Positions 27,220 through 35,386 of a stretch of 58,651 nt of DNA are shown here, piece by piece. The stretch comes from Mariniflexile fucanivorans. Lineage in GTDB: Bacteria > Bacteroidota > Bacteroidia > Flavobacteriales > Flavobacteriaceae. The notes beneath the pieces were generated by a model, which saw only the letters and a program-made list of their open reading frames with translations, searched no databases and was not told the origin of the DNA. Position numbers and translations under genes: made by a program. Where the stretch lies: the NCBI RefSeq assembly GCF_004341235.1, contig NZ_SLUP01000012.1, positions 1 to 58,651 of the forward strand, given 5' to 3'. Every line of letters starts with the position of its first letter. Within the stretch, counting starts at the first letter, position 1.

Positions 27220-27768
27220 TTATACGGTTGCGGTTTCAAGCTCAGGAACGATTGGGAAATCAATTTCAACTTGAGTTAAATTGTGTATGTAATTAGTGAC
27301 ACTAACGGCGTTAACAGCTAAGATAATATCTACCAAACTTCCTTTTGTATAGCCTGTATTAAAAAAGGTTTCCAAAGTTGCGTCGTCAACTTTTCCATTG
27401 TTTAAAGTAATTTGTTTCGCAGTTTTAACGAGTGCGTCGTATTTTTTATCCGAAGAGTAAAATCCTTGTCTTAATTCTAAAACCTGTTCGTCTGTAAAAC
27501 CGTTTAATTTTCCAATGGCAGTGTGAGCCGATTGACAATATCTACAGCCATTTACTTGACTGGTAATTAAATTAATCACTTCTTTTTCTTTATTAGAAAG
27601 TGAAGATTTTGCACTTTCGAATGGTAAGTAATTGCCTAAAGCGGTTTCTGAATATGCAACAGTTGCATAAATATTAGGCACAAAACCTACTGCTTTTTTT
27701 AGGTTGTCAAAAATTGCTTGATTATTTGAAGAAACATCTTCTCTTGTTGGTACTTTAAAAGTTGTCAT
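27220..27768 (-). CDS. carboxymuconolactone decarboxylase/AhpD-like protein
   Basis: 182 aa. QVNGCRYCQSAHTAIGKLNG holds the C-x2-C and histidine of the AhpD/CMD fold, where the cysteines act as a redox pair in peroxidase-type members. The protein is all-helical with no signal peptide. AraC-type regulator gene lies 99 bp upstream on the same strand, and that gap contains repeat copy B, a likely regulatory region. Confidence 0.85.
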   Translation of the reverse strand: MTTFKVPTREDVSSNNQAIFDNLKKAVGFVPNIYATVAYSETALGNYLPFESAKSSLSNKEKEVINLITSQVNGCRYCQSAHTAIGKLNGFTDEQVLELRQGFYSSDKKYDALVKTAKQITLNNGKVDDATLETFFNTGYTKGSLVDIILAVNAVSVTNYIHNLTQVEIDFPIVPELETATV

Positions 27769-27788
27769 AATATTCTGTTTTTATTATT

Positions 27789-27874
27789 GTTTATCATTAT
27801 TGATAGTGCAAAGATGCGAACAGAATAGAGTACTTTGTTAGGTAGGTTTTCCTTGTTAGTTGGCAATTTATCCC
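27789..27874. repeat. direct repeat copy B in the promoter region of the AhpD-like gene
   Basis: Gapless partner of copy A; the distance between the shared blocks TTATCATTAT and TGGCAATTT is 70 nt in both. On the minus strand it contains GCATCTTTGCA, close to the -7 element of this phylum, and CCTACCTAACAAA and TTGCCAACT, which may be AraC contact sites. It is therefore probably the regulated promoter; copy A may be a leftover promoter of a lost paralogue. Confidence 0.5.
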
Positions 27875-28698
27875 GAATGGGTTTTTTCGCGATATTTTGA
27901 AGGAGAGCTACCTTCTTGATTCTTAAAAAACCTACTGAACGATTGGATATCTTCATAGCCAATTTCATAAGCAATTTCTTTTATTGGCTTATCCGAATAG
28001 TACAGCAAACGTTTTGCTTCCAACATAATTCGCTCTTGAATATATTTTAAGGGCGATTTAGGACTTATTTTTGAAAAAATGTTAGATATCGTTTTTGGTG
28101 ATTTATGAAGTAAATCGGCATATTCAGCAACAGTGTGTTTTGTTTTAAAATGTTGTTCCACCAAGAAATTAAATTCCCTGATCACATCCGTTTCATTTTT
28201 TTCATTGGGGAATTGTTTTTGAAGTTTATATAGTCGGGTACAAAGAATCAAATATCTTTTTAACATCATTTGCAACATACTTATTTGGAGGTTGTCTTTT
28301 GATTTCATTTCTATAGTAAACATTTTCCAAAGGGTTTCAAAATGCTCTATTTCTTCATCTGGAATTTGAATGATAGGTAATTGAGATGAACCAAAAAATA
28401 AGACTCCCTTACAGCTTACTTCTGTATCGTGGTCGATAATACAATAAAAAGGTCTATTAAATCTCAAATAGTTTGTTTCTCCCTTTTTATTAACGGTAAC
28501 CTTATGAAATTCAGTTAAAAAAATAATTTGATTTTTAGAAAAGGCATACGTTTGACCGTCAATAATGAATTCATTATGATCTGCTCGAAACCAAAGTATG
28601 GTTAAGCTACTTGGTTCTGGGTTTTTAAAAATTGAGCGAGAATCATAACTGAGTTCTGTCATCTCAATAAATTCGTCTGTATTTCCTGTTATTTTCAT
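27868..28698 (-). CDS. AraC family transcriptional regulator
   Basis: 276 aa. An N-terminal sensing domain with a cupin-like pattern (SLTILWFRADHNEFIIDGQ) precedes the double helix-turn-helix: TVAEYADLLHKSPKTISNIF and KEIAYEIGYEDIQSFSRFFK, with SPSKYREK at the end. The usual effector-binding and DNA-binding order is kept. It likely controls the AhpD-like gene that follows on the same strand. Confidence 0.92.
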   Translation of the reverse strand: MKITGNTDEFIEMTELSYDSRSIFKNPEPSSLTILWFRADHNEFIIDGQTYAFSKNQIIFLTEFHKVTVNKKGETNYLRFNRPFYCIIDHDTEVSCKGVLFFGSSQLPIIQIPDEEIEHFETLWKMFTIEMKSKDNLQISMLQMMLKRYLILCTRLYKLQKQFPNEKNETDVIREFNFLVEQHFKTKHTVAEYADLLHKSPKTISNIFSKISPKSPLKYIQERIMLEAKRLLYYSDKPIKEIAYEIGYEDIQSFSRFFKNQEGSSPSKYREKTHSG

Positions 28699-28880
28699 GT
28701 TATCGTTATCGGAATGACAATCTGCTAATGGTTAAACGTAGTTCTGATTTGTGAATGAAAAGATAATAAATTATTGGTTGTCAATTAAACCCACAATGCG
28801 GGACGTTGATTGTCGAGAATATTGGATTTGAAATTCGAGAACAGGATCAAGTTACATTTTTTTTTAATGAATAATAGCAC
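28699..28880. other. intergenic, no gene seen
   Basis: Upstream region of the AraC gene and downstream of the dehalogenase gene (both minus strand). No convincing operator or hairpin was found here. Confidence 0.3.
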
Positions 28881-29678
28881 TTAAGAATACCTAACTAAAA
28901 TATCTGTTACCTTTTGTAAATCAGATGCTACAATTTCGGTTTTTGGTGCCAATGGAAATAATTGTTGCCCGGGTCTGTTGATAAACGCAGCACGCCAACC
29001 TGCCCAAAGAGCACCTGCAACATCCCATCCGTGAGCTGCAATAAGCATGCATTCTTCAGGCGTTACACCCATTTTTCGAGCTCCCCAATCATAGGTGTCT
29101 CTAAATGGTTTGAATTTTCCAACATCTTCTATGCTCAATCGTTCATCAAAATACGTTGTCAAGCCAGCACTTTCAAACTGTTTTTTTACGCCTTCATTGG
29201 AGGAGTTTGTAAACGATACCAATTTGTAACCATCATTTTTCAATTCAGACAATGCATTTTTAACTTCTGGATGTGCCGGCAAACCTCTTAAAGATTGAAC
29301 AATGGTTTTTCGCGCTTCTGATTCCGAAATGGAAATACCATTATTGGCTGCTACCATTTGTAGTGTAGCTGCACCTATATTGCCAAAATGCTCGTATTGT
29401 CCACTTGCTGAAGTGACTAAAGAGTATTGTAACATCGTGGTAAACCATAATGACATTAAGTCTTCTCTTCCTCCCAATGCCTCACCCACTTGTTTTTTCA
29501 TTTGAGCGAGGTCAAGTAGCGTTTCGTTTACATCAAAGAATAAAACTTTAGGTCTTATTTTTTGGATGTTCATATTTTTGTTTTCTTGTGTACTTCCCAA
29601 AATATCATTTGGTAATAGTATTCCTGCTGTTCCCATAATTCCTATATTTTTTATAAAGTTTCTTCTGTTGTTTTTCAT
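28881..29678 (-). CDS. haloacid dehalogenase type II with Tat signal
   Basis: 265 aa. The start MKNNRRNFIKNIGIMG then TAGILLP is a twin-arginine signal. The enzyme domain has the HAD set: nucleophile aspartate in LFFDVNETLLDL, VSFTNSSNEG (motif II), lysine in EDVGKFKPF and AAHGWDVAGALWAGWRAAFINR, the signature of L-2-haloacid dehalogenases. It would hydrolyse 2-haloalkanoic acids, or a related substrate, outside the cytoplasm, which is unusual as most family members are cytoplasmic. It is part of a minus-strand run with DoxX-like and DsbA-like genes. Confidence 0.88.
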   Translation of the reverse strand: MKNNRRNFIKNIGIMGTAGILLPNDILGSTQENKNMNIQKIRPKVLFFDVNETLLDLAQMKKQVGEALGGREDLMSLWFTTMLQYSLVTSASGQYEHFGNIGAATLQMVAANNGISISESEARKTIVQSLRGLPAHPEVKNALSELKNDGYKLVSFTNSSNEGVKKQFESAGLTTYFDERLSIEDVGKFKPFRDTYDWGARKMGVTPEECMLIAAHGWDVAGALWAGWRAAFINRPGQQLFPLAPKTEIVASDLQKVTDILVRYS

Positions 29679-29686
29679 TATATTGT

Positions 29687-30073
29687 TTAGTTAAAAGCTT
29701 GCTTAATGGTTCTTAATCTATAAATAGCTAACGTTGCTAGTATTACAGCTATAACTACTAATGTTATTATAGGTTTTGGTCTCACAAAAAATTCCAATGT
29801 TAACGCTGTTATCATAGTAATTAATAAAAAAGAAAAGGCTATTTTTCCAATTATTTTGTTCTTATTGATTGCAAAAACTAGCACAAGAATGGCTAGCCCT
29901 AATTCTGAAAAACCCGTAAACATTCGAAAAAAATCAGCATCTAAATGAATGACATTTTCAAATTGCTTAAAACCAGCAATACTTTGTGGTTTTCCCAATA
30001 ATTTAGGTATTGCAAAAAAAGTCATTACAAGTATTGTAATACTATTGATAATTTGATCTTTGATGTTTTTCAT
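29687..30073 (-). CDS. DoxX-like membrane protein
   Basis: 128 aa, four hydrophobic segments (INSITILVMTFFAIPKLLG, FSELGLAILVLVFAI, IAFSFLLITMITAL, IITLVVIAVILATLAIY). The order and the F-P-K-L, F-x-x-x-G-F-S-E motifs resemble the DoxX/DoxD superfamily, often linked to oxidative or sulfur stress. It ends 1 bp before the DsbA-like gene's stop side and starts 8 bp ahead of the dehalogenase, so cotranscription is likely. Confidence 0.65.
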   Translation of the reverse strand: MKNIKDQIINSITILVMTFFAIPKLLGKPQSIAGFKQFENVIHLDADFFRMFTGFSELGLAILVLVFAINKNKIIGKIAFSFLLITMITALTLEFFVRPKPIITLVVIAVILATLAIYRLRTIKQAFN

Positions 30074-30074
30074 T

Positions 30075-30725
30075 TTATTTATTATTTTTAATTGCTTCAG
30101 TTAAAACTCGTTTAAATACATCAACAGGTTGTGCGCCTGTAACGGCACTTTTTTTGTTAAAAACTATAGTTGGAACAGATCTTACCCCTAAACTTTGCCA
30201 ATAACTTTCTTTGCTTTTTACCTCGTAACGTGCGTCTTCATCATCTAGTTTTGCTAAAGCTTCTTCGGCATTTAAACCCACATCCAGTAAAGCTTGTTTT
30301 AAAATAGCTCTATTTGATACATCTTTTCGTTCACCAAAAAAGGCTGTTGTTAAACGCATATTTAATTCGGTTTGCTTTCCAAAATCTTTAGCATATTCCA
30401 GTAATACGTGTGCGTCAAAGGTGTTTCCCATACGCATATCGTCAAAATAGTCGAATGTAAAACCTAGTTCAGCACCGGTTTCTATCATGAACTGTTGTGA
30501 TTCTTTTTGCTGTTCTATGCTCGAACCATATTTTTCTGCTAGATGCTCTTGTACATTTTGTCCTTCAGAAGACATGTTTGGATTCAACTCAAAAGGTTGC
30601 CACTCAATTTCTACTTGATCTTCAATGCCTAGTTCTGAAATGGCTTTTTCCAATCGTTTGTAACCGATGGTACACCAAGGGCATACCACATCAGAAACGA
30701 TATCTATTTTTAATTTCTCTTTCAT
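30075..30725 (-). CDS. DsbA family oxidoreductase, FrnE type
   Basis: 216 aa, no signal peptide. The redox motif VVCPWCTIGYKRLEKAI has C-P-W-C near residue 16; VRSVPTIVF near residue 184 holds the cis-proline. FrnE-like cytoplasmic thiol oxidoreductases occur beside polyketide and xenobiotic functions, fitting its neighbours here. Confidence 0.9.
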   Translation of the reverse strand: MKEKLKIDIVSDVVCPWCTIGYKRLEKAISELGIEDQVEIEWQPFELNPNMSSEGQNVQEHLAEKYGSSIEQQKESQQFMIETGAELGFTFDYFDDMRMGNTFDAHVLLEYAKDFGKQTELNMRLTTAFFGERKDVSNRAILKQALLDVGLNAEEALAKLDDEDARYEVKSKESYWQSLGVRSVPTIVFNKKSAVTGAQPVDVFKRVLTEAIKNNK

Positions 30726-30744
30726 TTTTTAATAATTTTTAAAT

Positions 30745-30785
30745 AAACCTTCCCAAATTTTTGTAGAAGGTTTAAAGCTATCAAT
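30745..30785. repeat. hairpin repeat 1 (shared AAACCTTC...GAAGGTTT unit)
   Basis: AAACCTTC (30745-30752) and GAAGGTTT (30766-30773) form a hairpin, followed by TTTAAAGCTATCAAT. The same arms and the same 15-nt tail recur at 32464-32503. Each lies just beyond the 3' end of a minus-strand gene (here the MFS transporter), so it may work as a terminator or mRNA 3' end. Confidence 0.5.
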
Positions 30786-30818
30786 AATATCAGTATTTAT
30801 TAAAATTTTAAAAACGAT

Positions 30819-31997
30819 TTAGACGTGAGCCTGTCGTTTTCTAGTTTCGTAATTAGCAATAACAATTGCGGCTACTATAGCTACCACCATTACAATTAAA
30901 GAAGCAGATGAATATATAATAGAAGCACTGTATTTTTCTATAAGTTGCCCATTAATTTGTGTACCTAATGCTGCACCTAAAAACAAATTAAATGATGCTA
31001 ATGACATCACTGTTCCTTTCATTTCTGCCAATTCTTCCTGGACTGCAGCAAGAATTGTTGATTGAAAAAATATAAAAGTCATACCCAATCCGAATAGTCC
31101 AATTCCCAAAATAATGATATTGCTTGAATATGCTAGTAAACTCAAAGCTGTAAATCCTATAAATCCAGTAGCAACTAAAAACCCATTTTTTAATCGTTTT
31201 TTTAATTGTGGTGCTACTCGTCCTCCATATACAGTTCCAACGCCGTAAAGCGATAATAGTAAGCCAACAATAAATACATTATAACCAGTTCTTTCCATTG
31301 TGGTTATTCCTGTGTACGTAAAACATCCAAGTATAGCAAATCCCATAAAAAATATAAGACTAATCTTAGTCAAGAACCGACCATTTGAAAGTGCGATTTT
31401 ATAAGAAGAAAAAGTCTTTAATTCATTGGTTACGGGTTTATCTTTTACCAAGGTTTTTAGCATCACTATTGCCAATATAAACTCGGCTACACCATAAATT
31501 AAGTATACCATTCTCCACGACCCAAAATATGCTATTGTGCCTCCTATAGCAGTAGCCGTTGCGCCTCCTAAAAAGGCTACTCCAAGTACTTTTCCAATAG
31601 CCTTTTGTCTGTTTTCGTTATCGTGTATTTCTCCAACAAGTGCAATCGCAACAGGAATAATACCCGCTCCAAATAAACCATTCATAGCTCTAAAAAACAC
31701 TAAGGATGGGAGGTCGTAAGACAATGCTCCGAGCATACTGAATATTGATGTCCCAACAATTGCTATATTTATTACCCTAACTTTTCCATAACGGTCGGCT
31801 AGTGGACCAAATAATAATGTAAATATCCCAAATGCCATCATATATGATGTAACAGAAATGGCAGCAGTACTTACAGTTAACCCTAAATCTTTTGCTATAT
31901 CACTAATTAATGTTGCAGCTGCGAGATTGTCACCATTTGCAAGGAAAGCAGCCGCTGCAAGCAATACCATTGTAAGCTTCTTATTTTTATCACTCAT
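30819..31997 (-). CDS. MFS transporter
   Basis: 392 aa, twelve hydrophobic segments. Motif A reads FGPLADRYGKVRVI near residue 64. No substrate-specific signature is visible; neighbours (EthD, AhpD-like, FrnE, dehalogenase, TetR) suggest export or import of a small organic compound. A 38-bp gap separates it from the EthD gene upstream on the same strand. Confidence 0.9.
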   Translation of the reverse strand: MSDKNKKLTMVLLAAAAFLANGDNLAAATLISDIAKDLGLTVSTAAISVTSYMMAFGIFTLLFGPLADRYGKVRVINIAIVGTSIFSMLGALSYDLPSLVFFRAMNGLFGAGIIPVAIALVGEIHDNENRQKAIGKVLGVAFLGGATATAIGGTIAYFGSWRMVYLIYGVAEFILAIVMLKTLVKDKPVTNELKTFSSYKIALSNGRFLTKISLIFFMGFAILGCFTYTGITTMERTGYNVFIVGLLLSLYGVGTVYGGRVAPQLKKRLKNGFLVATGFIGFTALSLLAYSSNIIILGIGLFGLGMTFIFFQSTILAAVQEELAEMKGTVMSLASFNLFLGAALGTQINGQLIEKYSASIIYSSASLIVMVVAIVAAIVIANYETRKRQAHV

Positions 31998-32035
31998 TCT
32001 ATATTTTTCAATAATTTGTTTAGAATAAAAGTGAT

Positions 32036-32344
32036 TTAAAAAACTTCATTAATTTGTACTTGTGGCTGCACGTTGGTAAAATTTTTAAGGTCTGCTAATA
32101 TTTGTTCTGCATGGGCTCCAAAAGATTGCTGAAATAATTCTAAAGTTTCAAACGTTAGGTTGGAAATTACTACATAAGGTGCTGGTACTTCTGGTGTTGC
32201 ACCAGATATTCCGAAATTGATATCAGAAGAAACGATAGCGTTCCCTAATAATTTTGTAAGTAATTGACTGTGTTGATTCGTATAATATTTCTTATCGAAT
32301 TTTACATCGGGAGTATTTGGATACATTACTGTTAATTTGATCAT
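32036..32344 (-). CDS. EthD family protein
   Basis: 102 aa. KLTVMYPNTPDVKFDKKYYT then HSQLLTKLLG, PYVVISNLTFETLELFQQSF and HAEQILADLKNFTNVQP fit EthD, a dimeric ferredoxin-like fold. EthD accompanies monooxygenase systems such as ETBE degradation, but its reaction is unclear. Part of the TetR-linked gene group. Confidence 0.88.
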   Translation of the reverse strand: MIKLTVMYPNTPDVKFDKKYYTNQHSQLLTKLLGNAIVSSDINFGISGATPEVPAPYVVISNLTFETLELFQQSFGAHAEQILADLKNFTNVQPQVQINEVF

Positions 32345-32515
32345 GTTTTAATTTTTAGTTTTTTATAATATTTGTAATCCCCTTTTTAATTATCATGGCA
32401 TTAAACCGGCCATGGTAGAAATTAAAAGAATTCCTCATTTTATTTAATTTTTTATATTTTAATAAACCTTCCGTATTTAAACGGAAGGTTTAAAGCTATC
32501 AATCAATCTGTGGTT
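32345..32515. terminator. hairpin repeat 2 downstream of the AhpD-like gene
   Basis: AAACCTTCCGT (32464-32474) pairs perfectly with ACGGAAGGTTT (32481-32491) over a 6-nt loop, followed by the TTTAAAGCTATCAAT tail shared with 30771-30785. The stem is the stronger of the two copies. It lies about 25 bp after the stop of the minus-strand AhpD-like gene, consistent with a terminator, though no T tract follows. Confidence 0.5.
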
Positions 32516-33079
32516 TTATGATACCACATTTTCTTTAGTCCAAGCAAACTTTTTAAATGCTGCATCAACAGGTGTATTAGCAATATGGTTCACATAATTG
32601 CTAATTGTTTTTTGAGATAACCCCAAAAGGATTTCCAATACTTGTCTTTCACCATAACCCGCAGCATAGAAGGTGTTTAAATCTTCCTGTGTTACATGCC
32701 CACGATTACGGACAATGGTTAACGTCATAGTGCGTAACGCTTCTAATTTCGGATTTTCAAGTGGTGTTTCGTTACGTAATGCTTCAGTAATGTTGTCATT
32801 TACTTTCATCATTTTTGCAATACCTGTATGGGCCGGAACACAGTAATGACAGGCATGTTCTACATTTATTGATTGCCATACTACGGTTAATTCTTCCTCG
32901 TTAAATGAAGAGTTAACAAATAACTCGTGTAATGTCTTGTAGGCTTCAAGAGCTCCAGGTGCACCTGCCAATACACCATGTAAACCAGGAATCATACCGA
33001 ATGCTTTTTTAGATTGTTCTAATAATGCTTTGCTACCTTCTGGAGCAGTTTCGATGTTGTGAACTTTTAATGTTGTCAT
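32516..33079 (-). CDS. carboxymuconolactone decarboxylase/AhpD-like protein
   Basis: 187 aa. HACHYCVPAHTGIAKMMKV has the C-x2-C plus histidine of AhpD-like redox proteins. It shares the fold but little close sequence with the protein at 27220. Its promoter region holds a perfect operator-like palindrome at 33112-33135 that matches one in front of tetR, so it is probably TetR-controlled. Confidence 0.88.
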   Translation of the reverse strand: MTTLKVHNIETAPEGSKALLEQSKKAFGMIPGLHGVLAGAPGALEAYKTLHELFVNSSFNEEELTVVWQSINVEHACHYCVPAHTGIAKMMKVNDNITEALRNETPLENPKLEALRTMTLTIVRNRGHVTQEDLNTFYAAGYGERQVLEILLGLSQKTISNYVNHIANTPVDAAFKKFAWTKENVVS

Positions 33080-33111
33080 AATTTCAATTTTAAATTTATT
33101 ATAAATATAAT

Positions 33112-33135
33112 ATATCTAAACAATCGTTTAGATAT
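33112..33135. promoter_or_regulatory. TetR operator, copy 1
   Basis: ATATCTAAAC-AATC-GTTTAGATAT, perfect 10-bp arms. The core CTAAACAATCGTTTAG differs by one base from the site upstream of tetR. It sits 33 bp before the AhpD-like start and between tetR and its probable target gene. Confidence 0.7.
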
Positions 33136-33152
33136 AGATTAAAAAAATATTT

Positions 33153-33716
33153 TTAAATATTTTTAAATGTCATTTCTATATAATCTTCAATTTCTTTTGG
33201 CGTATTCACTCTGGTAGCAGCCACCAAACCATGCTTTGCCAATACCAAATAGTTAGCCTGTTTTAAAATGGTATCTTCATCTTTTGAGGTATCCATTTTT
33301 AATTTTTCAATAAATATTTTTTTTACATTATCCATAAAAGCAGTCATCTGCTCTTTTACTAATGAGTCGTCACTTACTGAAAATTCATTATACGTATTAG
33401 TCAATAAACAACCTTTTTCATTACCTTCTTGAAGACAAATATTTACTGAATCATAAAAAAACTGTTTGATATCATCAACACCACTTGAAGCGTTTTTAAA
33501 TTTCTCAAACATAGCGTTTGTTTTAACTTTGTAACATTTTAGGCTTTCAAGGAAAACTCCGTGTTTGTTTCCAAAACTAGAATATATAGAAAACTTATTG
33601 ATGCCCATTTCATTTTCAAGCATGTGCATTGAGGTGTTTTCATAACCATTACGCCAAAATACGCGCATTGCTTTTTCGATAACCTCTTCTTCTTTATATT
33701 CTTTTTTTCTTGCCAT
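33153..33716 (-). CDS. TetR/AcrR family transcriptional regulator
   Basis: 187 aa from the ATG at 33716 (MARKKEYKEEEVIEKAMRV); ten more in-frame codons upstream are possible but overlap the operator region. The N-terminal helix-turn-helix is RNGYENTSMHMLENEMGIN then KFSIYSSFGNKHGVF. The C-terminal ligand domain is typical. It likely represses its own promoter and that of the AhpD-like gene through the paired palindromes at 33112 and 33738. Confidence 0.9.
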   Translation of the reverse strand: MARKKEYKEEEVIEKAMRVFWRNGYENTSMHMLENEMGINKFSIYSSFGNKHGVFLESLKCYKVKTNAMFEKFKNASSGVDDIKQFFYDSVNICLQEGNEKGCLLTNTYNEFSVSDDSLVKEQMTAFMDNVKKIFIEKLKMDTSKDEDTILKQANYLVLAKHGLVAATRVNTPKEIEDYIEMTFKNI

Positions 33717-33737
33717 TGGTTTTAATTGCAAGACAAA

Positions 33738-33755
33738 ACTAAACAATCGGTTAGT
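33738..33755. promoter_or_regulatory. TetR operator, copy 2
   Basis: ACTAAACAATCGGTTAGT, a near-perfect palindrome 22 bp before the tetR start. Its core CTAAACAATCGGTTAG matches copy 1 at 15 of 16 positions. The position fits autoregulation. Confidence 0.7.
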
Positions 33756-33925
33756 AATAAAAAAACATTTAACATAATTTTAAAATAGATGAAATTGGGA
33801 ATGAACTATAAATACTTATTAAAAGTGAGCCGATATGATTCTGCTACGTCTTTATGGCTTTCAGATATTTTTCTTTAGAAACAGCTCCTAAAACATCCTC
33901 TGTTTTAATTTTTTATAAGCTAAAA

Positions 33926-34846
33926 CTAATTTAACTCTAACTGTTTTCTTAATTCGCTGTTTTCTACTTTATTTTTTGTCCAATAATCCAATTTTATTCT
34001 TTTAAGCTTAGTTGCTTTAGTAGTTAATTTTTGAGCTTTATCACCCCAACCACTTATATAAGTTTCCTCCCAACTTTCTATTGGATAAGGAAATGAGTTT
34101 TTATAATTGATGGTTAATTCTCTGTCCAACTCTTTATAAGAAATTTTGTAAGCAATAAGGTCATCTTCAATTTTTGTTTTGGTAATTTCGGCTTGATAAG
34201 CCTTAAGTTCCTTATGCATTAGTCTCACATAAAATGAAGAAGGAATCATTCGTATTTTTCCAGTAGGAAGCAAATCGGGATTTAGTCTAATTTTAGACCA
34301 TATTTCATCTTCTAACCAAGCTTCTTTTAGCTCAAATTTCTGATCGCCTTCATCTTCAAAATAAGAGAAAACAGAAATAGTATATTTTTTGTTTTTATTA
34401 TTGATTTGCGTATAAGTATGACCACACCATTCTTGTGAACTTGTAGTTGTTTTTGATGCATGAGCGTCAGGGTAATTTACTGGAGTAAAACTCGATGTCA
34501 TCATGGAATAAGGATAAATACCGGTAATAAAATTTTTAGTAAAATTTAATTTTAATACGGAATAGTCCTCTTTTATAGGATTATCTGCTTTCACCTGTTT
34601 TTGTCGGGAAAAAGGCTCCGTTACAAATATCAATGTAGCTTTTCCAGGATGGATTTCACCATACCGTGCTTGCTCTAATTTATAACTTGTAATTTCAGCT
34701 TCATTGTTGTACCAATAGGCATTAAATTTTTCTGATTGTTGAATACTCTTTTCAGCAATATTATTCTTTTCTGGTGAATTATTGGAACACCCCACAATGA
34801 ACAGTAATAATATTGAGTTAAGCACTAAAATGTTTTGTAATTTCAT
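33926..34846 (-). CDS. lipoprotein of unknown function
   Basis: 306 aa. A lipoprotein signal ends LLLFIVGCSNNSPEK (lipobox FIVGC). The mature protein has mixed beta content with IHPGKATLIFVTEPFSRQKQ, SSQEWCGHTYTQINN, and WLEDEIWSKIRLNPDLLP. I do not recognise a named family, though septum-type and other lipoproteins of this phylum look similar. No neighbour is in a clear operon with it. Confidence 0.75.
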   Translation of the reverse strand: MKLQNILVLNSILLLFIVGCSNNSPEKNNIAEKSIQQSEKFNAYWYNNEAEITSYKLEQARYGEIHPGKATLIFVTEPFSRQKQVKADNPIKEDYSVLKLNFTKNFITGIYPYSMMTSSFTPVNYPDAHASKTTTSSQEWCGHTYTQINNKNKKYTISVFSYFEDEGDQKFELKEAWLEDEIWSKIRLNPDLLPTGKIRMIPSSFYVRLMHKELKAYQAEITKTKIEDDLIAYKISYKELDRELTINYKNSFPYPIESWEETYISGWGDKAQKLTTKATKLKRIKLDYWTKNKVENSELRKQLELN

Positions 34847-35225
34847 TCTACAAAGATATTAAAAAATTGATAGGTGAATGGGGTTAAATTTATACTGTTA
34901 ATGCTTATTCAAACAAGATTTATATAAATTGATGAGAACAAATACCGCTTGATTTTGATCTTACTGAACCATATGAGATGGAAACAAGAGTGCTAAAACA
35001 GGATGAAAGATGGAAATGATGATTTCTCAAAAACACACCATTTTTAATAGCCGTATAAGGTCTGCATTAGGTTACAAAGTAGAAACCAAAACCAAAGACA
35101 TAAACAGACTGACTAAGGATCAAAAATTGATACAATTATAAATGGAATTGGAAGAATCCCTTGAACAGATTATTACTAATAAAATTCTAAAAAATAGTTC
35201 GCCACTAAAGTTCATTAAAAGTTAA
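34847..35225. pseudogene. decayed coding remnants before the mercury operon
   Basis: One frame from 34936 reads EQIPLDFDLTEPYEM then ETRVLKQDERWK before TGA 35017. Another from 35016 reads NSRIRSALGYKVETKTKDI, meets TAA at 35139 and continues in the same frame as MELEESLEQIITNKILKN. The composition looks like real protein but no piece is long enough to name. They are probably fragments of one or two genes broken by stops and a frameshift. Confidence 0.35.
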
Positions 35226-35238
35226 TTATTGGTTAAAA

Positions 35239-35280
35239 TATTTAAGTATTTGCTTAAATACGTAATTAATTATATATTTG
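35239..35280 (+). promoter_or_regulatory. mer promoter and ArsR operator
   Basis: TATTTAAG (35239-35246) and CTTAAATA (35253-35260) form a perfect 8-bp inverted repeat with a 6-nt spacer, the AT-rich dyad style bound by ArsR/SmtB repressors. TTG at 35250-35252 lies within it, and TATATTTG at 35273-35280 is a strong -7 element with a 20-nt spacing. A repressor bound here would cover the -33 element. The arsR start is about 107 bp downstream. Confidence 0.7.
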
Positions 35281-35299
35281 TCCGACAAAACAAAATAAT

Positions 35300-35368
35300 A
35301 TGAAACTTCCATTACGAGTTTTTGATACTCAAAGTGATGATTATATGGAAGCTACATGTAACCACTAA
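35300..35368 (+). CDS. 22-codon leader ORF in the mer transcript
   Basis: ATG 35300 to TAA 35366-35368, reading MKLPLRVFDTQSDDY then MEATCNH. It starts 20 bp after the -7 element, so it lies at the 5' end of the likely mer mRNA. It might be a leader peptide with C and H side chains, or a chance ORF or fragment. No separate RBS is convincing. Confidence 0.3.
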   Translation: MKLPLRVFDTQSDDYMEATCNH

Positions 35369-35386
35369 AAACAATAATATAGACAC

